A stretch of 64,000 nt of DNA, from the NCBI GenBank assembly GCA_949285255.1, contig CASDXV010000001.1, positions 30,296 through 94,295 of the forward strand, read 5' to 3'. This document shows positions 45,078-53,926 of the stretch, piece by piece. Each line of letters begins with the position of its first letter. Within the stretch, counting starts at the first letter, position 1. The notes under the pieces were generated by a model. It saw only the letters and a list, made by a program, of their open reading frames with translations, was not told the DNA's origin and did not search any database. Source of the stretch: an uncultured bacterium. GTDB taxonomy: Bacteria > Cyanobacteriota > Vampirovibrionia > Gastranaerophilales > Gastranaerophilaceae. Position numbers and translations under genes: made by a program.

Positions 45078-45094
45078 TATTTTGTGTATAAAAT
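45066..45094 (+). promoter_or_regulatory. Leaderless promoter of the 123-aa secreted-protein gene
   Basis: TTGCAA (45066-45071), 17-bp spacer, TAAAAT (45089-45094), 6 nt before the ATG at 45101. The -35 overlaps the last codons of the preceding gene. Confidence 0.55.
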
Positions 45095-45100
45095 ACAATT

Positions 45101-45472
45101 ATGAATTTGAGGATTTTATTTACTTTCATATTCCTGTGCGTGCAGCTTTTTGCATATACCGCATTTTGTGCCGATAATGCGCAGTATTACCACAGTGCAA
45201 AAATCTCTCACAAGGATTTTGTTTTAAACAGTTCTCAAAACGGCATGTTAAATAAATCTCAAAATGATTCTCATTTTGTATGCCAGAATATTTCTACAAA
45301 ATCGGTTTCATCTCAGAGAGAATCAAACAATCAATATGTTTCAAATTATGCGTTTGAATTTAAGTACAGCCAGTTTCAAGCGCTTATAAAATACATTTAC
45401 GATAATTCATTTCTCAAAATAAATTGCACTAAACTCGCATACTCAACCGAAGTAAACAGGCGAGCGCCTTAG
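45101..45472 (+). CDS. Secreted hypothetical protein (123 aa)
   Basis: Not recognised. Signal peptide (LFTFIFLCVQLFAYTAFCA), then a Ser/Asn-rich mature part with scattered Lys and Tyr and a C-terminal helix (FQALIKYIYDN). The mature part has two cysteines, which could form one disulfide. It has its own promoter, no Shine-Dalgarno, and sits between the gcv operon and oadG. It could be a lineage-specific periplasmic protein. Confidence 0.6.
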   Translation: MNLRILFTFIFLCVQLFAYTAFCADNAQYYHSAKISHKDFVLNSSQNGMLNKSQNDSHFVCQNISTKSVSSQRESNNQYVSNYAFEFKYSQFQALIKYIYDNSFLKINCTKLAYSTEVNRRAP

Positions 45473-45520
45473 TTTTTCCTTTATTTTTAAAAGTTAGTTA
45501 AAAAATAAAGGAGAATAATA

Positions 45521-45775
45521 ATGGAAAATTTTTTAAACGCCATATCTGACGGCGTTATTATCACTGTTGTAGGCATGCTTGTCGTATTTGCATTCTTAAC
45601 TATTATGGTTTTTGCAATGAATATAACATCAAGCATAGTAGCTTATTTGAATAAAAAATTCCCTCCAAAAGTTATTGAAACAGCTCCTGCCAAAAAGAAA
45701 ACACAAACTGGCGAAGAAGAAATGGTAGCAGTTGCAATAGCTTCTATACTTAATCTGCAAAGGACGGGGAGATAG
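45521..45775 (+). CDS. OadG-family small membrane subunit (sodium pump decarboxylase gamma-like)
   Basis: 84 residues: one membrane helix (VVGMLVVFAFLTIMVFAM), a Lys/Pro linker and a short conserved tail (MVAVAIASILNL), matching the oxaloacetate decarboxylase gamma pattern. In the classical enzyme it anchors the alpha subunit to the beta sodium pump. Neither alpha nor beta gene is adjacent; instead an NhaD/ArsB-type permease follows 3 nt later. AAAGGAG precedes the ATG. Confidence 0.72.
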   Translation: MENFLNAISDGVIITVVGMLVVFAFLTIMVFAMNITSSIVAYLNKKFPPKVIETAPAKKKTQTGEEEMVAVAIASILNLQRTGR

Positions 45776-45778
45776 AAT

Positions 45779-47104
45779 ATGGAAATAATTCAGACTTTTG
45801 TTTCAACCCATGCGGTTGCGCTGAGTGCTGCCATTTTGATTTTGGCATATATTTTTATTGCACTTGAGAAAATTCCTAAAGTTACAATAGCGCTAATTGG
45901 CGCTACGGCAGTTATTTTGCTTGGTCTTGTAAGCCAGACAAAAATAGCTGACGGTATGATAAATCCGCATTATTTTATAAATTTTGTAGATTTTAATGTA
46001 ATATTTTTACTTGTATCAATGATGATTATCGTTGCTATTACTACAAGGAGCGGTGTATTTAGCTGGATAGCAAATGAACTTTTGAAATTTACAAAAGGTC
46101 ATCCTGTTAAAATACTTTTTATGCTCGGCATATTCACAGCTGCTGTAAGTGCGCTTTTGGATAATGTTACAACGGTTATTTTGATTTTGCCCGTAACTTT
46201 TGCTATTGCAAAAAAATTGGATATAAATCCTCTGCCATATTTGATAGTTGAAATTTTTGCTTCAAATATAGGCGGAACGGCAACTCTTATCGGTGACCCG
46301 CCAAACATTATTATAGGCTCTGCCGCAGGTTTTTCTTTTATGGACTTTATAAAAGAATTAACAGGTATAGTTGCGATAATTTTGCTTGCAGTAATCGGCG
46401 TTATGTATTTTATTTTCAGAAAAAAACTTGTAACAAGTGAAGAGAAAATGAAATCGGTAATGGAAATAGATAACTCAAAAACCATAGAAGATATGCCTCT
46501 GATGCTTCGCTCAATGACTGTATTATTCTTTGTAATTTTAGGTTTTGTACTGCATGATAAAATTCACCTTGAAACAAGCATAGTAGCTATGCTTGGCGCA
46601 AGCGTTCTTTTGCTTTTTGAAAAACCTGACCAAATTTTGCGCGATGTTGAGTGGAACACTATATTTTTCTTCATCGGCTTATTTGTAATAATAGGTGCTC
46701 TTGAAGCTTCAGGCGGCATTAAACTTATGGCGCAGTGGCTGATTGATGTAACACAAGGTTCAAAAGCTATGACATGCGCTCTTGTGCTTTGGATATCAGG
46801 CATAGCTTCAGGTATTATAGATAACATTCCATACACTGCAACTATGGCGCCTCTAATTGCAGAAATTCAGCGTGAACTCGGTGCGGCATATGCTTATCCT
46901 ATCTGGTGGTGCTTATCCTTAGGCGCTTGCCTTGGCGGCAACTTAACAATAATAGGTGCTGCAGCAAATGTTTACGTATCTGAAAACTCTGCAAATAAGG
47001 GCTATCCTATTGGATTTTTGTATTTTATGAAATACGGCGTGATTTGCGTTGCTATTTCATTAATACTGAGCAGTGTTTATGTATACCTCAGGTTTTTAAG
47101 GTAG
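45779..47104 (+). CDS. NhaD/ArsB-superfamily ion transporter
   Basis: 441 residues with about 11-12 membrane helices. The ion-transporter signature segments are clear: LDNVTTVILILPVTFAIAKK near residue 130, FASNIGGTATLIGDPPNIII near 160, and IDNIPYTATMAPLIAEI near 345 with GACLGGNLTIIGAAANV near 381. Both half-repeats thus carry the substrate-site motifs. Family members are Na+/H+ antiporters, arsenite pumps or uncharacterised anion carriers; the context with an OadG-like subunit favours sodium. Confidence 0.85.
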   Translation: MEIIQTFVSTHAVALSAAILILAYIFIALEKIPKVTIALIGATAVILLGLVSQTKIADGMINPHYFINFVDFNVIFLLVSMMIIVAITTRSGVFSWIANELLKFTKGHPVKILFMLGIFTAAVSALLDNVTTVILILPVTFAIAKKLDINPLPYLIVEIFASNIGGTATLIGDPPNIIIGSAAGFSFMDFIKELTGIVAIILLAVIGVMYFIFRKKLVTSEEKMKSVMEIDNSKTIEDMPLMLRSMTVLFFVILGFVLHDKIHLETSIVAMLGASVLLLFEKPDQILRDVEWNTIFFFIGLFVIIGALEASGGIKLMAQWLIDVTQGSKAMTCALVLWISGIASGIIDNIPYTATMAPLIAEIQRELGAAYAYPIWWCLSLGACLGGNLTIIGAAANVYVSENSANKGYPIGFLYFMKYGVICVAISLILSSVYVYLRFLR

Positions 47105-47115
47105 AAAGGTTAAAA

Positions 47116-47217
47116 ATGAACGAATTTAAACACAACAACAAAGACGTGATAATAGGATGTGTCATGTTTGTTGTAATGGTAATATTTATGGCTATTTTAG
47201 CTCATTTGTTGGCATAA
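47116..47217 (+). CDS. 33-residue single-span membrane protein
   Basis: ATG to TAA, 33 codons. AAAGG lies 6 nt before the ATG. The sequence is a charged polar head (MNEFKHNNKD) and then one membrane helix of about 22 residues (VIIGCVMFVVMVIFMAILAH). It starts 11 nt after the permease stop and precedes the operon terminator, so it is transcribed with oadG and the permease. It may be a small accessory subunit of the transporter. Confidence 0.7.
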   Translation: MNEFKHNNKDVIIGCVMFVVMVIFMAILAHLLA

Positions 47218-47252
47218 AAATTTACTCATAATATCAACATATAAATTTTTTA

Positions 47253-47277
47253 AAGGGGCTTTATGCCCCGTTTTTTT
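47253..47277 (+). terminator. Terminator of the oadG-permease operon
   Basis: GGGGC-TTTAT-GCCCC followed by G and seven T residues. The T run directly abuts the -10 of mnmD. Confidence 0.8.
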
Positions 47278-47278
47278 G

Positions 47279-47284
47279 TATAAT
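47279..47284 (+). promoter_or_regulatory. -10 element of mnmD (leaderless)
   Basis: TATAAT at 47279-47284 ends 6 nt before the ATG at 47291. The -35 region falls inside the preceding terminator hairpin and has no consensus. Confidence 0.5.
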
Positions 47285-47290
47285 ATTTTT

Positions 47291-48112
47291 ATGAAAAATA
47301 TAGAAATTTTTACGACCAAAGACGGCTCAGTGGGGCTTTTTAACAAAGAATTAAATGAAATTTATCACTCAAGAAAGGGTGCACAAAAAGAAAGTATAGA
47401 AAAATTCATCATTCCGAGTGATTTTGAACAAAGAACAAAAAACTCTTCTAATGTTAGGGTTTTAGATGTTTGCTACGGCATAGGCTACAATTCAAAAAAC
47501 GCTCTTTCTTTTTATAAAAATTGCGATATTATAATCGATGCGCTTGAGTGGGACGATGAACTTGTTGAGTATTCAAAAACGTGTGATTTTTATAACCCCG
47601 AGATTAACGAGTTTTTAAGGGGTGAGAGAAAACTTGGTAATTCAAAAATAAATTTTTATATTGATGATGCCAGAAAAAGCATAAAAAAACTAACAGAACC
47701 TTATGATATTATATTTCTTGATGCTTTTGCACCAAATAAACTCCCTACGCTATGGAGTGTAGAGTTTTTTTGCGAGTTAAAAAGGCTTATAAAATCTACA
47801 GGTGTCCTTGTGACATACTGCTCCGCTCAACCTGTAAGAAAAGCTATGCAGATAGCGGGTTTTTACCTTGGTAAAGTTTTAGATGAAAAAAACCACTCCT
47901 GCGCTAGCGTTTGTGCGCTTGATAAAAAATACATAAAACTCCTGCTTGATGATTTTGATTTAGGTATGCTAAACACAAAAGCAGCTATCCCCTACAGGGA
48001 TAAAAATCTAAATTTAACTGCTGATGAAATGCTAAAAGCAAGACAAATCGAAGTAGAAAATTCTAACCTTATGGGTGCAAGTTCATATATTAAGAACTAT
48101 TCTTCAATGTAG
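47291..48112 (+). CDS. mnmD: MnmC-like (MnmD) tRNA 5-methylaminomethyl-2-thiouridine methyltransferase
   Basis: 273 residues from the ATG at 47291; the frame reaches a TTG at 47276, but that overlaps the -10. Rossmann SAM-binding fold: VLDVCYGIGYNSKNAL near residue 57, the acidic ALEWDDEL, and FLDAFAPNKLPTLWSVEFF near 145, which is diagnostic of the DUF752 domain of MnmC. It methylates nm5(s2)U34 to mnm5(s2)U34, downstream of MnmEG. The FAD half of E. coli MnmC is absent, as in stand-alone MnmD. It overlaps the convergent coiled-coil gene by 16 nt. Confidence 0.87.
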   Translation: MKNIEIFTTKDGSVGLFNKELNEIYHSRKGAQKESIEKFIIPSDFEQRTKNSSNVRVLDVCYGIGYNSKNALSFYKNCDIIIDALEWDDELVEYSKTCDFYNPEINEFLRGERKLGNSKINFYIDDARKSIKKLTEPYDIIFLDAFAPNKLPTLWSVEFFCELKRLIKSTGVLVTYCSAQPVRKAMQIAGFYLGKVLDEKNHSCASVCALDKKYIKLLLDDFDLGMLNTKAAIPYRDKNLNLTADEMLKARQIEVENSNLMGASSYIKNYSSM

Positions 48113-51100
48113 GCAATTATTTTTTCCATATATCCTTGGATTTTATCAATTTTTACTTCAAGTTCATCCATACGAGAAGATAAGTCTTTTGTTTGTTTCA
48201 TATTTTCATAAGTTACATCTATAAAAGATGTCGGGTCAAATTCGCTTGTTTGTCTTTGCAGAAGTACATTTAACTTTTCATCCAAATCTTCAAGATATGA
48301 GAACTGTCTTTTGCTTACTTCTTCAATCTTTACTCCGTCAGAAGATTTCTCAGAGCGGATAAGACGGGTTTTTATTTCTTCCATACTCATACGCTCGGCG
48401 TTTTCAATCTGTTGAGTGAGAGTTTCAAGCTTTTGAGAAGTTGACTTAAACCAGCCGTTAAGATGGTTCATCTGCCCTTCAAGAGTGTGGTTTAGTTTGT
48501 TGTTTTCTATATTTATGTTTTTAAGTTCAATAAGTCTGTTGATAAATTCTTTGTAATTGTCGCCTTTTAAGTTTCTCTCAATTGTTAATCTTAATTTTGC
48601 AATGTCTGATTCAACATCTTGCAGAGAATAAGCATAACTTGTGTCATCTCCTGAGGTAATCATTTTAGAGATGTTAGAGTTAATTTTATCGATGCTTGCT
48701 TCTACGTTTGAAACTTTTTGTGTCAGATTAAATGTATCAACTCTTGTTTCGTCGTTTTTGGTGTTAAGCAGGGCTTCAAACTTATCCTGCAAGTCCATAA
48801 TTTGAGCTTCAATACATTCTCTTAAATCTTCGCTCAAGTTATTTTTTAAATATTCTACATTTGTTAAATATTCATCGATTTTAGAGAGGTAATTGTTCAA
48901 TTGAGGATTTTTATCTGCAGAAAAATCATCTGTTGTGTTTGAAATTTCATTTATTTTATCGCTTATCTGCTCAACTATATTTGAGTTTTGGGCTTCTATG
49001 TGTTCCTTTAACAGCTCAATTGATTCTTTGATTTCTTCTTCTCTATCGGGGTTAAGAGAGGAGAGTTTTTCTTCCAGTGCTTCAAATCTAAAGCCCAGTT
49101 CATCATTTAGCGAGGAGTATTGGTTGTTCTTTTTACCCTCAGTTTCAATTTTTTGTAATACTTGAGATGAAGTTGTTTGAATTTCTTCTAACAGTTCTTT
49201 TGCATTGTGTATTTGTTGTTGATTTGTATGCTCAATTTTTTCCAGTACGTTGTTTATGATTTCAAGCACAACATCGTTTGAATTTGAAGATAATATTTTA
49301 TTGATTTTTTCTTCTATAATTGTAAAGTTTGCTTTGTTGTTTTTATTTGCACCTAAAATGCCTTCTATTATGTCGTTTTTAATGGAGTTTAGGTTTTCTT
49401 GCGATTGAGAATTAACTGCACTTGTATTTTTAAAATCATTGAGAAATACTTCAAGGTTTTCTTTGTGTGCTTCAAATTCTTTTGAAATGTTGGAGTTGAT
49501 ATTTTCAACACTTTCAATCAAGTGATTTGAAAGCGTTTGCATGTCAACTTTTACTTCATTTAGCGGTGCAATGTATGAGCTTCTAATTTCTTCTTTTATT
49601 TTAAAGTTTATATCTTCAATGTAGGCTTTAATAGTTTCTGATGATTCTTTGAAACTTTCTTTAAGTGAGTCAATATTTTGAGCATTGGTATCTGTCAGCT
49701 GACTTCTTAGAAGTTCAAATTTTTCAGAAATCAGAGGTATGGTATCTTTCAGTTGCGAGAGGATTTCAATGTTTGTACCTGAAACTGCCTTCTCAAGATT
49801 TTCTCTTATTTTTTCAAAAGAGCCCGAGATATTTTGTGTAGTATCTTTTACGTTTTGATTAATTATATTTAACTGTTGTTTGATTGTTACTTCGCTAAGT
49901 TCCCTTAGTGCTTTTTCAATCGGTTCTTGGAAGAGTTTTATACTGCCTTGGTTAATTTCGGCTATTTCTTCTTTTAAAGTGGTTATTTTTTGAGTGTAGC
50001 CTTTTAAGTCTTCTCTTAGATTATTTAGAGCAAAATCAATATTTTGACTGTATTTTATGTCTTTATTTTCAAGTACTTTATCAAGATTCGAAAATTCACT
50101 TGTAATGAGAGTTGCTATACTTGATAGAGAATCTTTTGTTATGGTTCTTATATTATTTTCTATTGTTGAAATTTCATTTAAAAGATTTTCTCCGGATACT
50201 CTGCCCATGTTTTGTCCGAGCATATCCAGTTTTTCTTTTAACATGACAACATCGTCACTTATTTTTTGGGCTCTTTGAGAAAGTGATGTTTCAATGTTGT
50301 CTTGAATTTTATTTATTTGAGAATTAATGTAATTAATTCCCTGATTAAGTCCGTTAGTTTGTTCAAAAATCTGGCTTCTAATGCCGTCATCACTTTGGGC
50401 TTTTAGTTTAGAGATATTTTCTTGAATTTTGCCTATAAGTTCGTCTTTATTGTTTGTACTTTGTTGGCTTAGTTTATCAAGGAGGGTTTTTAATTCTCCT
50501 TTTGTGTTGTTTATATCCTGTATAGAGGGAGATTGCTCTATTTTGTTTTCTACCGTGCTTAAAACGCTTGAGAGTTTTTGCATGTTCTGATTAATAGAGT
50601 TATCAACAGATGCGCTCACATTTTTTACACCGTCACTCAGATAACTGATGCGCTCTTTAATTTCGTTTAAGTCTTCTTTTGAGGTTATTTTAGCGATTTC
50701 ACCGTTAAGCATGTCGAACTTTTCGCTAATTTGTTTTACTCTGCCTATACTGTCGTTAAAAGCCGTTTCTTTGGCATGAAAAGCGTCAATAAGACCTGTC
50801 AAATCTTTATACTTGTGGTCAATGATTGCAAGGGCTGAAATTATAGAGTTTACATTGCCGTTTATTGTATCAAGTTCAAGCTGAATATCGGTTAATTCTT
50901 CTTTAGAATTAAAAGACCTCACCTGATTTAGAAAATCCGCAAAGTTTTTATTTAATGTATGGGTGATGTTTTCAAAACCTCTGCTAAATGCAGCAAATTC
51001 GTTGCTTAATTTAATTATTTCATTAAACGGGTTAGAATTTTTCGAAGTTATAAGGGTTTGATTGATTTTCTGAAGTGCGATTTCCTGATTGCCCAACTTA

Positions 51101-51429
51101 GCATACATATCTGTCACATCGGATAGTATTTTAGATACTTCCATAGACATCTTAGGGTTAGAGATGCTTTGAGAGAGTTGTTTTAAGGCATTTTCAAAAC
51201 TTGTTAACTGTTGACGGATTTCATATTGTTTTTCTTCAAGAGCTTTTTTTGTTTCGTTAATAACTATACCAATGAATTTTTGAGAATTTGTTTCTGTCGA
51301 GTTTTCAAACTTTTGAGCAAGACTTGTCATCATGTTGCTTATTTCACTGTTTGAAAGCACAGGTTTTGAATATAAGCTTCTTATAGCATCTGTAAGCTGT
51401 TCCAGTTTTAATTCCACATTCTCCGCCAT
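48097..51429 (-). CDS. Giant coiled-coil protein (1110 aa)
   Basis: Not recognised. Nearly the whole chain is predicted to be heptad-rich helix: many segments in which Leu/Ile recur every 3-4 residues (LTQQIENAERMSMEEIKTRL, KLNVLLQRQ), with repeating words such as INSNISK, IQENISKL and LRSQLTDTN. No membrane segment, signal peptide, cysteine motif or ATPase head is visible, so it is not an SMC protein. Composition is rich in Asn, Ser, Glu and Lys. AGGG precedes the ATG. It is probably a cytoplasmic filament or scaffold. Confidence 0.8.
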   Translation of the reverse strand: MAENVELKLEQLTDAIRSLYSKPVLSNSEISNMMTSLAQKFENSTETNSQKFIGIVINETKKALEEKQYEIRQQLTSFENALKQLSQSISNPKMSMEVSKILSDVTDMYAKLGNQEIALQKINQTLITSKNSNPFNEIIKLSNEFAAFSRGFENITHTLNKNFADFLNQVRSFNSKEELTDIQLELDTINGNVNSIISALAIIDHKYKDLTGLIDAFHAKETAFNDSIGRVKQISEKFDMLNGEIAKITSKEDLNEIKERISYLSDGVKNVSASVDNSINQNMQKLSSVLSTVENKIEQSPSIQDINNTKGELKTLLDKLSQQSTNNKDELIGKIQENISKLKAQSDDGIRSQIFEQTNGLNQGINYINSQINKIQDNIETSLSQRAQKISDDVVMLKEKLDMLGQNMGRVSGENLLNEISTIENNIRTITKDSLSSIATLITSEFSNLDKVLENKDIKYSQNIDFALNNLREDLKGYTQKITTLKEEIAEINQGSIKLFQEPIEKALRELSEVTIKQQLNIINQNVKDTTQNISGSFEKIRENLEKAVSGTNIEILSQLKDTIPLISEKFELLRSQLTDTNAQNIDSLKESFKESSETIKAYIEDINFKIKEEIRSSYIAPLNEVKVDMQTLSNHLIESVENINSNISKEFEAHKENLEVFLNDFKNTSAVNSQSQENLNSIKNDIIEGILGANKNNKANFTIIEEKINKILSSNSNDVVLEIINNVLEKIEHTNQQQIHNAKELLEEIQTTSSQVLQKIETEGKKNNQYSSLNDELGFRFEALEEKLSSLNPDREEEIKESIELLKEHIEAQNSNIVEQISDKINEISNTTDDFSADKNPQLNNYLSKIDEYLTNVEYLKNNLSEDLRECIEAQIMDLQDKFEALLNTKNDETRVDTFNLTQKVSNVEASIDKINSNISKMITSGDDTSYAYSLQDVESDIAKLRLTIERNLKGDNYKEFINRLIELKNINIENNKLNHTLEGQMNHLNGWFKSTSQKLETLTQQIENAERMSMEEIKTRLIRSEKSSDGVKIEEVSKRQFSYLEDLDEKLNVLLQRQTSEFDPTSFIDVTYENMKQTKDLSSRMDELEVKIDKIQGYMEKIIAYIEE

Positions 51430-51621
51430 AAACCCTAAAAAATCCTCTTCAAAAAATACCTTTTTTATTCGACATTTTAATACAAAAGTACTAAATTTTG
51501 CCAGTATATAATTGTATTACTCCCCCGCTCCGTTACAATTCTTTACTTCTCGTTAAAAAATTAAGGGTTTTTTGCTAGTATATTTCTGTAGGATAGAATA
51601 AAGATAAGTGATGGTGGACAA

Positions 51622-53817
51622 GTGCTAAATTTAATCAACCCCAAAAAAAACAACGAGTGCGATTTTTTGTATAATTTTGACATTAATCTGCAATTTGCAA
51701 AGTTAAAAGAAATATACGGCATAAATGATATTTCACCCGAGAGAAAAGAGTATCTCTCAAAAACAATTCAAAAATACGGATATCTCCCCTACCCTCATTT
51801 TAAAACTCTTGAAGAGTTAAGCAGCGGCGAGATTATTTTTGCATTTTGTGAAAAGTTAAAACTTGAAGGTACATATGACGGGGAAAAATTTATACACTTT
51901 TCTAACCCTTCAGCACTTGCAAGAAGAAAAGTAAAACACTCTAACTGGTTTAAAAAAGAAGGACACAATATAAAACTTCTATCCCTTGCAGGTCTTGGCG
52001 CTGACCCAAATCGTGCGGGAAAATTCATCGACTGGTTGGCAGCAGTTTTAAGTCTTGATTGCGGTAATAAAGACTTAAACATCATGCCTGCAACTTTGTA
52101 TTTAATACCTTTTCACCCTCGCGAATTTGAATGTGCGTATTTACCAAAGTCATCCGACGTATCAAAAAATCTTGAAGATGAAAAAGTGGCTAAGTTCTTG
52201 GGACTAAACGCTAAAGAGCAGGTAAAATTCTTTATCACCCTTGCTCAACTTGCAGGACATCCTGTGATATATGATATTTTGCCCCAAACAGGCAGATTTT
52301 CAAAAATTGTACTTACAAACCCATATGTCGCAAGATGGTTTGATATTAAAGAGTTGGATGAAAATATCGCAAACTTTAAAAAAGCACTTAAGGCAAATAA
52401 AACAAAAACCCCTGAGGATGATTTAAGAGAGTATAAGATTTTAATATCTTATAAAATGTCTTTTAAAGATAAACAGGAAGAACTCTCAGCACGTGCGCAG
52501 GAGATAATTGAGCGTGTTAACGGTAAAAAACCAAAGTGCGAAGAAGACATAGTTTGTCAGGATGAAATAATAAAAGCCCTCACAAAAGAAGGCCTCTGGC
52601 CCTCCCCGGGCGGCGCTTGGTGCTCAGCAGGAGTTCCCGTGTATGATAAAATGCACAAGTCAGGCGAATATCCCACCTTTAAACACTACAATTACAAAGG
52701 TGAAGATGTAACTCACTTTGCAAATCTTGACTGTCAAACGCCTTATTACTTTGTTTTCTTTGAAAAACACAAATTTAACAAAAAGGTTGTGGACTTTTTT
52801 GTGGATTATATGGAAAATCTTCAAAAAGAATATAACTTTGACGGCTTTAGAGTTGACCATATAGACCATGTGGTAGATGAAGTTTCACAAAAAAATAACA
52901 TGCCAATAAGCTACAGAGCTCCTTATAAAGTGCTTGCAAAAATGAATGCGAAAATAAAAAGACACATTCCATACTTTGCAACCCTTGCAGAGTATATGCT
53001 CTGGGACGGGTATTTTAAGGAATACCACGCTGATATGCACTTCGACCTTCTGTGGGGTGATGATATTGTAAGCCAATACAGTAAAACTCCCGAGCAGATA
53101 ATAAACGATAACATGCGCCTTGAAATATACAATACAAAAGGTTCAAAGACTAATCCGCTCTCTATTTTAAAAGCTTATAACAACCAAGACGGTGAATTTA
53201 GAGAAATTGACCAATACCCCGGTCAACTGGGCGAATCAGGGGCATTGTTTAAATGGTTTAAATATAAATTCCTCCCCGGAGGTAAATTTGCTCAACGCTC
53301 TACACTATACGTTGATGGGGATGAAAGCTTTACAAAGACCGGTATAGAGCGCATTATAGGTAAAGAAGTTTCAATGGATAGAAACAAAAACTGGAGCTTC
53401 TGGGAAAAATTCAACGCTATAAACTACTTTGCGCAACACAGTGAAATCTTATCTCGCGGTAAGGCGATTTTACATGTTCAAAGCGATGACGGTTTTTGCT
53501 GCTGGGAAGTAATAAGCGACAAAAGTCCTAAAGAAAGCCTTTTTGTAGTTGCAAATTATTTTTCTCCGACAGAAAAAGTTAATGTAATTGATGTGAACGG
53601 TCATACAAGAAGAATGACAAAAAAAGGAAAAGCGGTTTTAAATAAAACAATTAAGCTTAAAGATAACAAAAAACTAAGCGCCTTTTATGATTTTAGGTTA
53701 GATGAAATGCAAAAATGTACATTAACTGAAATTCCTATGCAGGAAGAAATTACAGGCTCAATAACCTTTGATATTCTCCAGCCTGCCGAATTTAAAATTT
53801 ATAAAATGGTTAAGTAA
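51622..53817 (+). CDS. GH13-type alpha-glucan-active enzyme
   Basis: 731 residues, GTG start with GGTGG 4 nt upstream. The (beta/alpha)8 catalytic part is in the second half: FDGFRVDHIDHVV near residue 410 with the nucleophile Asp, and the acid/base Glu in FATLAEYMLWDG near 456, and ADMHFDLLWGDD. The N-terminal ~250 residues are not recognised. The C-terminal domain is a beta-sandwich. There is no signal peptide, so the substrate is an intracellular glucan or sugar. Hydrolase versus transferase cannot be decided from the motifs. Confidence 0.78.
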   Translation: MLNLINPKKNNECDFLYNFDINLQFAKLKEIYGINDISPERKEYLSKTIQKYGYLPYPHFKTLEELSSGEIIFAFCEKLKLEGTYDGEKFIHFSNPSALARRKVKHSNWFKKEGHNIKLLSLAGLGADPNRAGKFIDWLAAVLSLDCGNKDLNIMPATLYLIPFHPREFECAYLPKSSDVSKNLEDEKVAKFLGLNAKEQVKFFITLAQLAGHPVIYDILPQTGRFSKIVLTNPYVARWFDIKELDENIANFKKALKANKTKTPEDDLREYKILISYKMSFKDKQEELSARAQEIIERVNGKKPKCEEDIVCQDEIIKALTKEGLWPSPGGAWCSAGVPVYDKMHKSGEYPTFKHYNYKGEDVTHFANLDCQTPYYFVFFEKHKFNKKVVDFFVDYMENLQKEYNFDGFRVDHIDHVVDEVSQKNNMPISYRAPYKVLAKMNAKIKRHIPYFATLAEYMLWDGYFKEYHADMHFDLLWGDDIVSQYSKTPEQIINDNMRLEIYNTKGSKTNPLSILKAYNNQDGEFREIDQYPGQLGESGALFKWFKYKFLPGGKFAQRSTLYVDGDESFTKTGIERIIGKEVSMDRNKNWSFWEKFNAINYFAQHSEILSRGKAILHVQSDDGFCCWEVISDKSPKESLFVVANYFSPTEKVNVIDVNGHTRRMTKKGKAVLNKTIKLKDNKKLSAFYDFRLDEMQKCTLTEIPMQEEITGSITFDILQPAEFKIYKMVK

Positions 53818-53823
53818 TTATTT

Positions 53824-53850
53824 AAGCCCCTCAAAAAAGAGGGGCTTTTT
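53824..53850 (+). terminator. Terminator of the GH13 gene
   Basis: AAGCCCCTC/GAGGGGCTT stem with an A6 loop, followed by T residues. Confidence 0.9.
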
Positions 53851-53878
53851 AAAAATAAAAGCAGCCAATTTGGCTGCT
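53851..53878 (-). terminator. Terminator of the 167-aa gene
   Basis: On the minus strand AGCAGCCA-AAT-TGGCTGCT followed by TTTATTTTT. It is back-to-back with the GH13 terminator. Confidence 0.8.
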
Positions 53879-53926
53879 AAAATTAGAACAATAGAGGAGG
53901 AGAATAATAGAGTAATGCTTCTTTAA

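Noticed and set aside
51611..51628. Five-codon frame overlapping the GH13 start
   Set aside because: No ribosome site of its own and no supporting structure; probably coincidental.
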